This document shows positions 43,598 to 51,897 of a stretch of DNA of 64,000 nt, piece after piece; within the stretch, counting starts at the first letter, position 1, and each line of letters begins with the position of its first letter. Origin of the DNA: Niastella sp. OAS944 (lineage in GTDB: Bacteria; Bacteroidota; Bacteroidia; Chitinophagales; Chitinophagaceae); NCBI GenBank assembly GCA_024809215.1, contig JANUBW010000001.1, positions 1,240,001-1,304,000 on the forward strand, written 5' to 3'. The notes beneath the pieces are model-generated. The model did not search any database and had not been told where the DNA came from. It saw only the letters and a program-made list of their open reading frames with translations. Both the position numbers and the translations under genes were made by a program.

Positions 43598-44083
43598 ATG
43601 CGCCGTCGCGATTTTTTATATAACACCGGTTTATTGTTTCCTGCGCTGTTGGCATCACCGTCATTGGCGCTGGCATCACAAAAAATGGTAAATGCCGAAA
43701 TGATTATCATACACGATGAGGGAACAACGCCTTCACATGTATCGGGTGTATTTAACGATCTTCCGTTGGCTGCCCGCCAGTTGAACAGCCGTGAGATCAT
43801 TAACCTCCGGTACTCAAAAAACGGTTTTCTTGTTACCACAGCAGATAACACTACCTTTCTTACAGAAAAGGTCCTGATCCATACATCGCACCGAATAAAT
43901 GGCCCGCAGTCATCTGTGGAGATCAGAACAGCCGTCAAAACATTCCATCTTGAATATGTTTCAGATAATAACAAGGTGGTACCCGAATTCTGGTTCCTGA
44001 AAACACAACAGTTTCAGGTAAACCGGGTAACGCCTTTTATAAATCGCAACAGGCATGCGGTGCTTTGCCTTTCGGGCTCATAA
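43598..44083 (+). CDS. Exported protein of unknown function
   Basis: 161 residues. The N-terminus MRRRDFLYNTGLLFPALLAS is a twin-arginine-like signal (RRRDFL) followed by a hydrophobic core and ALAS cleavage region. The mature part is beta-rich (MIIIHDEGTTPSHVSG, GFLVTTADNTTFLTEKVLI, SSVEIRTAVKTFHLEYVSD) and ends in two basic stretches. Not recognised. It follows the tail-collar cluster by 65 bases but behind a terminator; membership in the cluster is inference. Confidence 0.7.
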   Translation: MRRRDFLYNTGLLFPALLASPSLALASQKMVNAEMIIIHDEGTTPSHVSGVFNDLPLAARQLNSREIINLRYSKNGFLVTTADNTTFLTEKVLIHTSHRINGPQSSVEIRTAVKTFHLEYVSDNNKVVPEFWFLKTQQFQVNRVTPFINRNRHAVLCLSGS

Positions 44084-44120
44084 CAATCCGAAAGGTATTC
44101 AACGAAGGCATTTATTTCAA

Positions 44121-44153
44121 GAGCCCCGTAATTGACCTTACGGGGCTTTTTTC
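44121..44153 (+). terminator. Terminator after the exported protein gene
   Basis: AGCCCCGTAA pairs with TTACGGGGCT around TTGACC, followed by TTTTTCTT. Strong stem and T-tract. Confidence 0.85.
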
Positions 44154-44222
44154 TTGTAATCTTGTAAAGGCTCCCAAATTTGTGGGCCTTTATTAAAAAT
44201 AATTTTTGGAGATCCCAGAATA

Positions 44223-44238
44223 ATCGTAATATTGCGAT
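44223..44238. promoter_or_regulatory. ArsR operator palindrome, copy 1
   Basis: ATCGTAATATTGCGAT is nearly palindromic (one mismatched pair) and lies just 4 bases upstream of the ArsR ATG at 44243. A 14/16 copy precedes arsM. Confidence 0.6.
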
Positions 44239-44242
44239 AGAT

Positions 44243-44572
44243 ATGGGACTTACAAAATCAGAAATATTTACCGATAAGCAGAACAAGTTGGCGCAAATGA
44301 TGAAGGCGTTGGCTCATCCTGCTCGCATAGCCATCATTCAAAGTTTAATAAAGGCTGAGGCTTGTGTTTGTGGTGATTTGGTAGACGAACTGGGACTTGC
44401 CCAGGCAACCATTTCCCAACATTTAAAGGAACTCAAAAATGCTGGTTTGATCCAGGGAACCATTGAAGGTACAAGTGTTTGCTACTGTATTGATCCAAAA
44501 GTTTGGAAACAATACAAAGAAGCTTTTGATACCTTCTTTGTGGCTTATAAAAACAAGGATAACTGCTGTTAA
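44243..44572 (+). CDS. arsR: ArsR-family metalloid-sensing repressor
   Basis: 109 residues from the ATG at 44243; a longer frame from 44180 would translate through the operator and is rejected. Winged helix-turn-helix: MMKALAHPARIAIIQSLIKA, then the metal-type motif EACVCGDLVDELGLAQATIS with two cysteines (ACVCGD) as in As(III)-sensing ArsR, the recognition helix ATISQHLKELKNAGL, and a wing. The C-terminus is NKDNCC, adding two cysteines. Heads a plus-strand arsenic operon; binding sites of the same sequence lie before it and before arsM. Confidence 0.92.
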   Translation: MGLTKSEIFTDKQNKLAQMMKALAHPARIAIIQSLIKAEACVCGDLVDELGLAQATISQHLKELKNAGLIQGTIEGTSVCYCIDPKVWKQYKEAFDTFFVAYKNKDNCC

Positions 44573-44591
44573 TATTTTTTTGCTCTCATTA

Positions 44592-44607
44592 ATCGCAATA
44601 TTGCAAT
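44592..44607. promoter_or_regulatory. ArsR operator palindrome, copy 2
   Basis: ATCGCAATATTGCAAT, in the 54-base gap between arsR and arsM, differs from copy 1 at two positions. It suggests a second regulated start for arsM. Confidence 0.6.
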
Positions 44608-44626
44608 AAAACAATAAACACTTTTT

Positions 44627-45472
44627 ATGACAACTGATCAAGATCTGAAAGATATAGTTAAACAGAAGTATAGTGAGATCGCTCTTCAGGATAAAGAAAC
44701 CAACCAATCGTCCTGCTGCGGTTCTGGCTGTTGTTCAACAGATGTATATAACATTATGAACGACGATTATAGTAAACTGGAAGGGTATAATCCAGACGCC
44801 GATTTAGGATTGGGCTGCGGATTACCTACCCAATTTGCGAAAATAAAAAAGGGGGACGTTGTAATTGATCTTGGTTCTGGCGCTGGTAATGATGCTTTTG
44901 TAGCAAGAGCAGAAACCGGCGAAACCGGAAAGGTTATTGGTATTGATTTTACACCTGCTATGATTGCCAAAGCCAGGGAGAACACCGAAAAGTTGGGCTT
45001 TCATAACGTAGAGTTCAGACAGGGCGACATTGAGAATATGCCGGTTACTTCCAATATAGCCGATGTCATAGTAAGTAATTGCGTTCTCAACCTGGTTCCT
45101 AATAAAGACAATGTTTTTAAAGAAATATTCAGGGTATTAAAAGCAGGTGGTCATTTTAGTATTTCTGATATAGTACTGGAAGGCATTTTACCCGCAAACA
45201 TTCAGCAGGCCGCAGAAATGTATGCAGGATGCGTATCTGGCGCTATTCAAAAGCAGCAATACCTGAAGCTGATCAAAGAAAACGGATTTGAAAACATTAC
45301 GCTTCAGAAGGAAAAAGCCATTCATATACCAGACGATATACTTTTAAATTATTTATCAGCTGAAGAAGTTAAGCAATTCAGAGACAGCAATACAGGTATT
45401 TATAGCATTACGGTGTATGCAGATAAACCACAAGCTGCAAAATCCTGCTGTGGTCCAGATTGCTGCAATTAA
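44627..45472 (+). CDS. arsM: Arsenite S-adenosylmethionine methyltransferase
   Basis: 281 residues; methylates As(III), giving volatile or less retained products. Class I SAM site VIDLGSGAGNDAFVA at about 79-93. The arsenic-binding cysteines are Cys64 in LGLGCGLPT, the Cys of VSNCVLNLVP (about 153) and AEMYAGCVSGA (about 200). Cysteine-rich patches at both ends (SSCCGSGCCS near 29-37 and SCCGPDCC at the C-terminus) are typical of Bacteroidota ArsM. Second gene of the operon, 54 bases after arsR. Confidence 0.94.
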   Translation: MTTDQDLKDIVKQKYSEIALQDKETNQSSCCGSGCCSTDVYNIMNDDYSKLEGYNPDADLGLGCGLPTQFAKIKKGDVVIDLGSGAGNDAFVARAETGETGKVIGIDFTPAMIAKARENTEKLGFHNVEFRQGDIENMPVTSNIADVIVSNCVLNLVPNKDNVFKEIFRVLKAGGHFSISDIVLEGILPANIQQAAEMYAGCVSGAIQKQQYLKLIKENGFENITLQKEKAIHIPDDILLNYLSAEEVKQFRDSNTGIYSITVYADKPQAAKSCCGPDCCN

Positions 45473-45492
45473 TAACTAATAAAAATATAGCC

Positions 45493-45921
45493 ATGAAAAT
45501 TATCCAGGCAAATCAATCTTATCGGTATGCTATCATTGAACTACTTAAAACTGAAAAGTTACCGGTAGATGATTTGCCTGGTAATCTTGATCATTTTTTT
45601 GTTGCGATAATAAATGATGTCGTAGTTGGGGCAATCGGATTGGAACATTACCCGCCTTTGGGTTTATTGCGTTCTATGATAGTTCATAAAGATTATCGTA
45701 ATCAAAAGATTGCCGCCGCGCTGGTTCAAGCCCTGGAGAAACACGCTACCGGTTTAAATGTCCACTCCATATACCTGCTGACTGAAACGGCATCGACCTG
45801 GTTTGATACAAAGAACTATCAACGGGTTGAACGTACTGAAGTGCCTGACGCAATAAAGCAATCCACGGAGTTCAGCAGTGTTTGTCCGGTCAGTGCTATA
45901 GTCATGAAAAAGTCTTTATGA
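45493..45921 (+). CDS. GNAT acetyltransferase, ArsN2-like
   Basis: 142 residues from the ATG at 45493. GNAT fold with acetyl-CoA site around LRSMIVHKDYRNQKIAAALV. The pattern VVGAIGLEHYPPLGLLRSMI, TEFSSVCPVSAIVMKKSL at the end and its position after arsM match ArsN2, an acetyltransferase of arsenic clusters. Related enzymes acetylate arsenic-containing antimetabolites such as phosphinothricin-like compounds. 20 bases after arsM. Confidence 0.85.
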   Translation: MKIIQANQSYRYAIIELLKTEKLPVDDLPGNLDHFFVAIINDVVVGAIGLEHYPPLGLLRSMIVHKDYRNQKIAAALVQALEKHATGLNVHSIYLLTETASTWFDTKNYQRVERTEVPDAIKQSTEFSSVCPVSAIVMKKSL

Positions 45922-46004
45922 CAAAAAAATTTGAAGCCATGAATGTTAATCCTACTGAACTAAAAACAATTTAACGATCTTAATCAACTCCATAACATTA
46001 GCAA

Positions 46005-46706
46005 ATGAAGCCAATAATTGTATTAGTAGGATTTTTTCTGCTTTGTTCCTTTTTACCTAAAAGACACACTATGGATAACAATTTAACCCCAGTTCTTAAT
46101 GAATACATTGAAAGTGCTATTAAGGATTTCGATAAAATTCCGGCTGACAGAAAAGAACACCTGAAGAAAATAGCATTGTTCGTGCACACTAAATTGGGCG
46201 AAGAAAAGAAAGCCAATTTAATTTTCATCTGTACCCATAATAGTAGAAGAAGCCATATGGGTCAACTGTGGGCCTATGCAGCTGCCAGTTATTATGGGGT
46301 TAAAGGTATATCCAGCTACTCAGGAGGTACGGAAGCAACAACCTTCAATCCGAATGCAATTAAAGCATTGATAGCTGCCGGTTTTTCAATTACAAAACAA
46401 TCAGAAGGTTCTAATCCTAAATATGATGTAAAATATGCGACCGACGAGCCTGCAGTAACCCTGTTTTCAAAGAAATATATGGATGCACCAAATCCTACTA
46501 CCAATTTTGCCGCAATAATGACCTGTACGCATGCAGATGAAACATGTCCTATTGTTCAGGGCGCAAATACCAAAATAGCTATACCATACGAAGACCCTAA
46601 AAAGGCAGATGGCAAACCAAACCAGGACGAAGTGTACAACGAACGTTGCAAACAGATAGCAACAGAAATTTTATATGCGTTCTCCTTACTAAAAGATATG
46701 AAGTAA
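46005..46706 (+). CDS. Low-molecular-weight phosphatase/arsenate reductase-like protein
   Basis: 233 residues. The P-loop FICTHNSRRSHM contains the C-x5-R catalytic signature, followed by GISSYSGGTEATTFNPNAI, as in ArsC-type low-molecular-weight phosphatases. It lacks the short C-terminal layout of classical thioredoxin-coupled ArsC but keeps a Cys pair (TCTHADETCP) near residue 165-175 that could be the resolving cysteines. The N-terminal 18 residues are hydrophobic (IIVLVGFFLLCSFL), so it may be exported or the true start may be the internal Met near 46071. Reduces arsenate or dephosphorylates a protein; arsenate is favoured by context. Confidence 0.85.
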   Translation: MKPIIVLVGFFLLCSFLPKRHTMDNNLTPVLNEYIESAIKDFDKIPADRKEHLKKIALFVHTKLGEEKKANLIFICTHNSRRSHMGQLWAYAAASYYGVKGISSYSGGTEATTFNPNAIKALIAAGFSITKQSEGSNPKYDVKYATDEPAVTLFSKKYMDAPNPTTNFAAIMTCTHADETCPIVQGANTKIAIPYEDPKKADGKPNQDEVYNERCKQIATEILYAFSLLKDMK

Positions 46707-46725
46707 TAGTACTTCTGGCATAAAT

Positions 46726-47277
46726 ATGGTAACAACCTTAACCTTCATTTATCAAACATTTGGCAGACAATTACATAATATTGTTTGTAAAAAGATTGCA
46801 CACCACGACGATTGTCATGATATTATGCAGGAAGTTTATTTAAAGATTTTGCTCAATATTAATAAGGTTGAACAAGCAGATAACATGGCAGCCTACCTGG
46901 TGACGTTAACTAACAATACGGTTATTGATCATTTCAGGAAATCTAAGCCGGTCGCTTATACTGATATAACAGAGAATGGAATTCCCGGTGATGATGTTAT
47001 AAAAGATCAATCCCTTCAACTGGCAGATTGCTGCTTGCGACCTATGATTGAGTCCTTACCTGACATATATAGGGATGCCTTGGTTGCAACAGAGTTGGAA
47101 AACATGAAACTTAAAGATTACGCAGAAAAGGCCGGCATATCGTTAAGTAATGCAAAAGTGCGTGTACAACGGGCTAAGGAGAAATTAAGGGATATTATTA
47201 TGCAATGCTGTAGTTACGACTTTGATAAATATGGCAACATAATAGAATGCAATCCATCTAACTGTTGCAAAAAATAA
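46726..47277 (+). CDS. SigZ-like ECF sigma factor with Cys-rich tail
   Basis: 183 residues. Region 2 reads HDDCHDIMQEVYLKILLNIN and AAYLVTLTNNTVIDHFRKSK; region 4 reads LPDIYRDALVATELENMKLK and DYAEKAGISLSNAKVRVQRAKEKL. The C-terminus adds four extra cysteines (MQCCSYDF and NPSNCCKK), a likely metal-sensing tail. SigZ-type factors with such tails often lie in arsenic or metal operons. It is 19 bases after the phosphatase gene and may amplify expression of the locus. No anti-sigma gene follows. Confidence 0.88.
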   Translation: MVTTLTFIYQTFGRQLHNIVCKKIAHHDDCHDIMQEVYLKILLNINKVEQADNMAAYLVTLTNNTVIDHFRKSKPVAYTDITENGIPGDDVIKDQSLQLADCCLRPMIESLPDIYRDALVATELENMKLKDYAEKAGISLSNAKVRVQRAKEKLRDIIMQCCSYDFDKYGNIIECNPSNCCKK

Positions 47278-47336
47278 ATTAACAAAATCTGTGTCTTTTT
47301 TTTAAATGCTCCGTCGTATCAAAAAAGCATATTGAT

Positions 47337-48239
47337 ATGAAAGCGATTAAAACAAACCGCAGATTTCTTTTTTTATACATGGTTCTTTCATTGATAGCCG
47401 GAGGACTAAATGCCCAAAAGCTCCAGGCATTAGAACCTATTAGCATTACCTATAAGCCATTAAAAGAAAAAAGCACACTACCAACTAAGGAACGCCAGGC
47501 TCTTGATACAATTCAATATCCCTGGGCTGAATATAGTAAAGGAGCCTTGGGGAATGCTTTATGGAGAACCGTTTATCTGTCTCCGCAGGACGAAGCAAAG
47601 TTATCTGGATTAATAACGCTTCCGGCAAATAGTTCCGATCAAACAAGAGGCGATCTCGATTACTTACTTAACCTTCAAAACAACCGTACTAAACAGGAGA
47701 CTGATCGGGCTGAATACATTGCAAATATTGGTTCCTGGCCTAACATTGTTAATCCTACAGATCCTGATTATGTCGAGAACAGACAGCAACTGTATTACAT
47801 TCTAAATACCGCATTGGGTAAAAAATATGATTATGCGGATTATCCGGCAACTACCACTTTGTTAATGAACTGTATTCAGGATATACGAGTTACTGAGTTC
47901 CGGCTGAAACAACACTTCAAAAGACCCCGGCCTTACCATTTAGAGCCTGCATTGAAACCATTGACCCGAATCAATTCACCCTCTTTTCCCAGCGGTCATT
48001 CACTTTGGGCGTATACAGAGGCATTTATTTTTAGTGAGCTTTTTCCAGAAAAAAGAGCGGCGTTTTTAAAAGTTGCTGCCGAGGTTCAATGGTCAAGAGA
48101 ATTGATGGGCATTCACTATCCAAGCGATAATGAAGCATCGAGGATTATTGGGTGGAATTTGATTAAGTTTTGGATGAATAATTCCCAATTTATTACTGAT
48201 TTAAAAAACGCTAAGTTAGAAATATCAGGAAAACGGTAG
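47337..48239 (+). CDS. Periplasmic PAP2-family acid phosphatase
   Basis: 300 residues with a signal peptide (1-27, ending GGLNAQ). The three PAP2 active-site blocks are present: KQHFKRPRP (K-x6-RP), SPSFPSGHSLWAY and SRELMGIHYPSD (SR-x5-H-x3-D). The arrangement matches class A non-specific acid phosphatases of the periplasm. It follows the sigma factor by 59 bases and may be read with the arsenic operon, but a direct arsenic role is not shown. Confidence 0.88.
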   Translation: MKAIKTNRRFLFLYMVLSLIAGGLNAQKLQALEPISITYKPLKEKSTLPTKERQALDTIQYPWAEYSKGALGNALWRTVYLSPQDEAKLSGLITLPANSSDQTRGDLDYLLNLQNNRTKQETDRAEYIANIGSWPNIVNPTDPDYVENRQQLYYILNTALGKKYDYADYPATTTLLMNCIQDIRVTEFRLKQHFKRPRPYHLEPALKPLTRINSPSFPSGHSLWAYTEAFIFSELFPEKRAAFLKVAAEVQWSRELMGIHYPSDNEASRIIGWNLIKFWMNNSQFITDLKNAKLEISGKR

Positions 48240-48257
48240 GGACAACATTTGTTTTCG

Positions 48258-48572
48258 CTATTCTACGTTAGGCGTCCACATTCTGAAATATTTAAATTGT
48301 TTTGAGTATTCATTTCTTGGGCAAAATACTATACACACCTCTTCATTATTCAATGCACTTTCTGTTAGTGTCAGGTTTTTAGGCTCTGTTTTTGAATTTT
48401 CAAACTCGATATTATTTACTTTACACACAACTTTTTTAAATATTGAGTTGATCCATTTTTCCAAATCACTATCTGTTTCAAACTTTTTGTAACAAGCTAA
48501 AGAGGCATGTGCAGCAATTACAGGTACTAATTTATTTGGAACACTCTCTTTTATTAAGATATACATTTTCAT
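48258..48572 (-). CDS. Peptidyl-tRNA hydrolase II-like domain protein
   Basis: 104 residues from the ATG at 48572 (a longer frame from 48596 adds eight residues). KMYILIKESVPNKLVPVIAA, HASLACYKKFETDSDLEKWI, then KVVCKVNNIEFEN and EVCIVFCPRNEYSKQFKYFR match the PTH2/PTRHD1 pattern: a first strand, HASL helix and a central strand. The invariant catalytic lysine and K-A-Y motifs of true PTH2 are not obvious, so the activity is doubtful. Single gene on the minus strand. Confidence 0.6.
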   Translation of the reverse strand: MKMYILIKESVPNKLVPVIAAHASLACYKKFETDSDLEKWINSIFKKVVCKVNNIEFENSKTEPKNLTLTESALNNEEVCIVFCPRNEYSKQFKYFRMWTPNVE

Positions 48573-48702
48573 TGTTAATGAGTAATTATAAAACATAGGA
48601 TGTTAGATATCGGTCTTCGCCAATTCTACATGTATGTTATCAGATTCAAGAAGTCTAAAGTTAATTTGCTCAAAGTCTTTCATATTTTTTCCGTTTCAAC
48701 AG

Positions 48703-49491
48703 TTAATCTTTTAAAACAGTACCAAACCCCTTCCCATCAAGTTGATCGATCATTCCGGAAAACTCCGCATTACTATAAAGGCATCCATTGCAAATCCTAA
48801 CAGTACCTTTGAAATTTTTAAGATAATTTACAATTGCACTTTCTTTTTGGTTTAATTTATACCCTTTACTTTCTAATGCTTTAAAACCTTCATACGCGTA
48901 CAATTTTCTTTCGAAACTTGGCGAAGTAAGCCAGTAAAACAACTTGTTACGATTTCCTGTAGTAACATATTTGTTTAATATATCCCTGCCCTCCGGGCTT
49001 ATACCGGCAAACCCGCAATGTTCACCATAAGTTATCGAAATATCGAAGAGTTCTTTCATACTTAACTTTCTATAAAATGCCTTTTCATATAGTTCCTGAA
49101 AAGCTTTTACTTCGGTATCATTTGAATAGCTTTTCAGTAATTCGAATTTCTTGTAATTGTCGTTATGGTGTTTTGCATAAAGTGAATACTTAATTATCAG
49201 ATTATCTTTTGTAACCAGGTTTACCTGGTAATCCTCGCAATTCCCCTCATATTTCCCATTCGGAGTTGGTATAAATATTACGACACTGGTAACTACTTCA
49301 TTATATCCTTTCAAAATTTCACGGGTTGTAATTCCTTCAGCGGGGGCGCAATGATCCGACTTAAGCTTCTCTACACTTTGTTTGAATTGCGAGAAATCTT
49401 TTTCGTCTAGTTGTTTTTTTACGTCTGCTATGGTTTGACAGAGGGTGATCTTAGAAAAGATAACACACAGTAATACAAGTTTAATTTTCAT
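48703..49491 (-). CDS. Secreted protein of unknown function
   Basis: 262 residues from the ATG at 49491 (MKIKLVLLCVIF); a longer frame from 49548 would lack the normal signal start. Signal peptide about 1-18 (ends TLCQT). The mature part is helical and charged, with IADVKKQLDEKDFSQFKQSV, a DHCAPAEGITTRE segment, YGEHCGFAGISPEGRD near residue 165 and a C-terminal RICNGCLYSNAEF. Four or five cysteines suggest disulfides. No family recognised. Followed by the heme-binding gene only by proximity. Confidence 0.7.
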   Translation of the reverse strand: MKIKLVLLCVIFSKITLCQTIADVKKQLDEKDFSQFKQSVEKLKSDHCAPAEGITTREILKGYNEVVTSVVIFIPTPNGKYEGNCEDYQVNLVTKDNLIIKYSLYAKHHNDNYKKFELLKSYSNDTEVKAFQELYEKAFYRKLSMKELFDISITYGEHCGFAGISPEGRDILNKYVTTGNRNKLFYWLTSPSFERKLYAYEGFKALESKGYKLNQKESAIVNYLKNFKGTVRICNGCLYSNAEFSGMIDQLDGKGFGTVLKD

Positions 49492-49558
49492 AGTAGGTGA
49501 ATTTGGATACCCTCCGCTATTATACGCTATTTTTTTTACAACATACAATCACGGGCTT

Positions 49559-50023
49559 TTATTTTCTGTTAAAAAGGCTATCTTTTGCCAGCCTCGCCCA
49601 GTTTATGATCAAAGCTTTTTCTTCTTTTGTCAACTGTGCGTTTCTGTGAATGATAGTGTAAGAACCCAATGGCATGGAACCATCACGAATACTGTTCTCA
49701 ATTGACCTCAACTTACTGATCTGCCTCCTTGCAGAGTAAGATCCGAATTCGCTAAAATTCAATTCTTCTTTTCCTTCCTTTACGTGATGGGCCAGCATCC
49801 ACCCCACCGGTTGTATATTCACGTACCATGGATAGCGCGTATTATTGCTGTGACAATCGTAACAGGCAGTTTTAAAAACAGCCAACACATTCCCTGGCAC
49901 ATTAACCGTTTTTGAAATATCTGTTGGCATAACCTGCCCGTTTTTATTACGGGCAGGTTGTATAAACTGAATGGCCATCATCACTATGAGAAACCCTAAT
50001 AGTATCTTTTTTATCAGGCTCAT
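49559..50023 (-). CDS. Heme-binding domain membrane protein
   Basis: 154 residues. A signal anchor (6-20, ILLGFLIVMMAIQFI) is followed by the cytochrome-type motif ACYDCHSN (C-x2-CH) and WYVNIQPVGWMLAHHVKEGK, then an amphipathic C-terminal region ending ALIINWA. The pattern matches the Bacteroidota haem-binding domain family (PF14376-like). It probably binds heme at the periplasmic face. It is 10 bases after the DUF3347-like gene on the same strand, so they form one transcript. Confidence 0.85.
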   Translation of the reverse strand: MSLIKKILLGFLIVMMAIQFIQPARNKNGQVMPTDISKTVNVPGNVLAVFKTACYDCHSNNTRYPWYVNIQPVGWMLAHHVKEGKEELNFSEFGSYSARRQISKLRSIENSIRDGSMPLGSYTIIHRNAQLTKEEKALIINWARLAKDSLFNRK

Positions 50024-50033
50024 GGCTTGTCGT

Positions 50034-50603
50034 TTATTTTAGTTCTTCTGTTACCATGCCACATGATGGCATCTTTTTGCCGAAATAAGGATTTTTAATT
50101 TCCTTTGTCTCGCTTAACCAGGTAGCACCTTTTCCGCCATTATACATAGGACAGGAATCCTGATACAATGCTTGTCCTGCATTAAATGCTTTTACCAACT
50201 CATATACATCCTTGCTTAACATGTCAAAGTGTTCGCGCTGATGCGTAATATTACCACCATTCTTACCAATATGTTCTGCATGTTCCCTGGCGTCGTCTTC
50301 CACATCCTCATATGTTTTTTTCTGGTTGCCTGCAAGAATAGATTTGTCAAATTTTTGAAAAGCACCTACCATTGAATTACCTGCGGCAGCCGCATCGCTA
50401 CCGTTATCAGCAATCAACGCATTCTTCAATTGAATATAACCGGTTAGAATGTCCTTCACAGGTGTAGTTGTATTTGTTTCCTGCACCGGTGTTTCCTTTT
50501 TTGTTTCTACATTGTTCTCTGATTTTGATGTAGTACTATTGGCATTGTTGCAGGCTATTAAAATAATGGTATTGAAGGCGGCTATTAATAAGAAATATTT
50601 CAT
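50034..50603 (-). CDS. DUF3347-type lipoprotein
   Basis: 189 residues with a lipobox at residue 15-18 (IIAC, lipidated Cys18), then a Ser/Thr/Glu linker and a helical domain: ILTGYIQLKNALIADNGSDA, AAAGNSMVGAFQKFD, REHFDMLSKDVYELVKAFNA, and the end with DSCPMYNGGKGATWLSE and MPSCGMVTEEL. The cysteines and the CPM/GGKGATWLS pattern identify DUF3347, whose members accompany copper and heavy-metal efflux systems. Upstream of the heme-binding gene. Confidence 0.88.
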   Translation of the reverse strand: MKYFLLIAAFNTIILIACNNANSTTSKSENNVETKKETPVQETNTTTPVKDILTGYIQLKNALIADNGSDAAAAGNSMVGAFQKFDKSILAGNQKKTYEDVEDDAREHAEHIGKNGGNITHQREHFDMLSKDVYELVKAFNAGQALYQDSCPMYNGGKGATWLSETKEIKNPYFGKKMPSCGMVTEELK

Positions 50604-50691
50604 TTGTTTTATTTTTTATAGTATGTATAAATCATTGCCGGCTATACAACAATGGGCTGTATAGCGAAAAAACTATCGAACGGGTTCAAAA

Positions 50692-51162
50692 TCAAATTTG
50701 GAAGGACTGAATAGACACACGTATCCCACATGAGTTGACAACATAGGGTCGAACCTCCTGAATTTTCTTACTCTCAGGCTTAAAAGAAGAGAAATATGAT
50801 AAGTATAAAAAGTGAAGTGCAATTAATGCTACCGGCATTTCAATGCCTGAATTAACTACTGTAACAAGTAATTTGTCTGATTTGGAAAGCTGGGTAGCCT
50901 CATCAGTACAACAATTTTCCTTTTCAGCCGCACCACTTACTTTTATCTCATTATGATGATGCCGGGACTTAGTAGTGTGAGCATGCGTTCCCTTATGGTG
51001 GTGATGGGCTTTTCCGTTATGGGCATGCGGCTTTTCATGATGGTGCTTTGAATTAAACCCCATATCCATCCCTATAGCACAAGCAAATCCGATAATATTA
51101 TTTAAACTAAATATTATTAATAAAAAGATTGCTTTTAGTTGTATGGTTTTATTCCTACGCAC
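50692..51162 (-). CDS. Histidine-rich HYC_CC_PP-type metal protein
   Basis: 156 residues from a GTG at 51162; a 177-residue frame begins at 51225, and the start is unsettled. A hydrophobic segment (KAIFLLIIFSLNNIIGFAC) precedes a strongly histidine-rich stretch with about 17 His in 40 residues (SKHHHEKPHAHNGKAHHHHK and following), then KENCCTDE and a second hydrophobic segment (VALIALHFLYLSYFSSF). The Cys-Cys and closing pattern fit small metal-handling HYC_CC_PP proteins. It probably binds Zn, Cu or Ni at the envelope. 88 bases upstream of the DUF3347 gene, same strand. Confidence 0.7.
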   Translation of the reverse strand: MRRNKTIQLKAIFLLIIFSLNNIIGFACAIGMDMGFNSKHHHEKPHAHNGKAHHHHKGTHAHTTKSRHHHNEIKVSGAAEKENCCTDEATQLSKSDKLLVTVVNSGIEMPVALIALHFLYLSYFSSFKPESKKIQEVRPYVVNSCGIRVSIQSFQI

Positions 51163-51330
51163 TGCTATTTGCCTATAAAAGTATATATCCCTTTCGAAAT
51201 AAAAAAACCAGATGTATGTTTTCAATTACTTGTATGTTGTTTTCAAACCGGACTACCCACCTTTTAGCTATCGGTCTACATGCATATTTCACTAACAGAT
51301 TAAATTTGCAATTAATAAAACCTAACTTAC

Positions 51331-51897
51331 ATGGATCTTAATATTCAGCCTATATTGCAAAACGAAAAAGTTGTGCTTTACCCATTAAAGGAAACTGATT
51401 TTGATGAGCTATATGCCGCCGCTTCAGACCCTAAAATATGGGAACAGCACCCCAATAAAGACCGTTGGCAAAAAGACATATTTCAGACATTTTTTGATGG
51501 CGCAATGCAAAGCCATGGTGCATTTAAGATCGTTGAAAAAGAAACCGGAATTACCATTGGCAGCACCAGGTTTTACGATTACGATGGTCAAAAAAGGCAA
51601 ATATTCATAGGCTATACCTTTTATGCCACAAAATATTGGGGAACCGGTATTAATCATTCAGTAAAAAAGCTAATGCTGGACCACATTTTCCAATTTGTGC
51701 CAAACGTACATTTCCATATCGGAGCCAATAATGTTCGATCGCAAATTGCCATCGGGCGTTTGGGTGCTGAAAAAATAGGGGAACAGGAAGTTGCCTACTT
51801 TGGCGAACCAACCCGGTTAAATTTTGAATACTCGATCAGTAAAGAACAGTGGCAGACCCGGCAAAATTTTAATAAGATAAATGCATCAGGAATTTGA
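51331..51897 (+). CDS. GNAT-family N-acetyltransferase
   Basis: 188 residues of the RimJ/RimL-like type: NEKVVLYPLKETDFDELYAA at the start, TIGSTRFYDYDGQKRQIFIG, the acetyl-CoA region YFYATKYWGTGINHSVKKL (positions about 94-112) and NVRSQIAIGRLGAEKIGEQE. Acetylates an amino group of a small molecule or protein; substrate unknown. Its last 17 bases overlap the following AraC gene, so they are likely co-translated. Confidence 0.88.
   Translation: MDLNIQPILQNEKVVLYPLKETDFDELYAAASDPKIWEQHPNKDRWQKDIFQTFFDGAMQSHGAFKIVEKETGITIGSTRFYDYDGQKRQIFIGYTFYATKYWGTGINHSVKKLMLDHIFQFVPNVHFHIGANNVRSQIAIGRLGAEKIGEQEVAYFGEPTRLNFEYSISKEQWQTRQNFNKINASGI

Noticed and set aside
44180-44242. Longer ArsR start
   Set aside because: The extra 21 residues translate the operator palindrome and have no counterpart in ArsR proteins.
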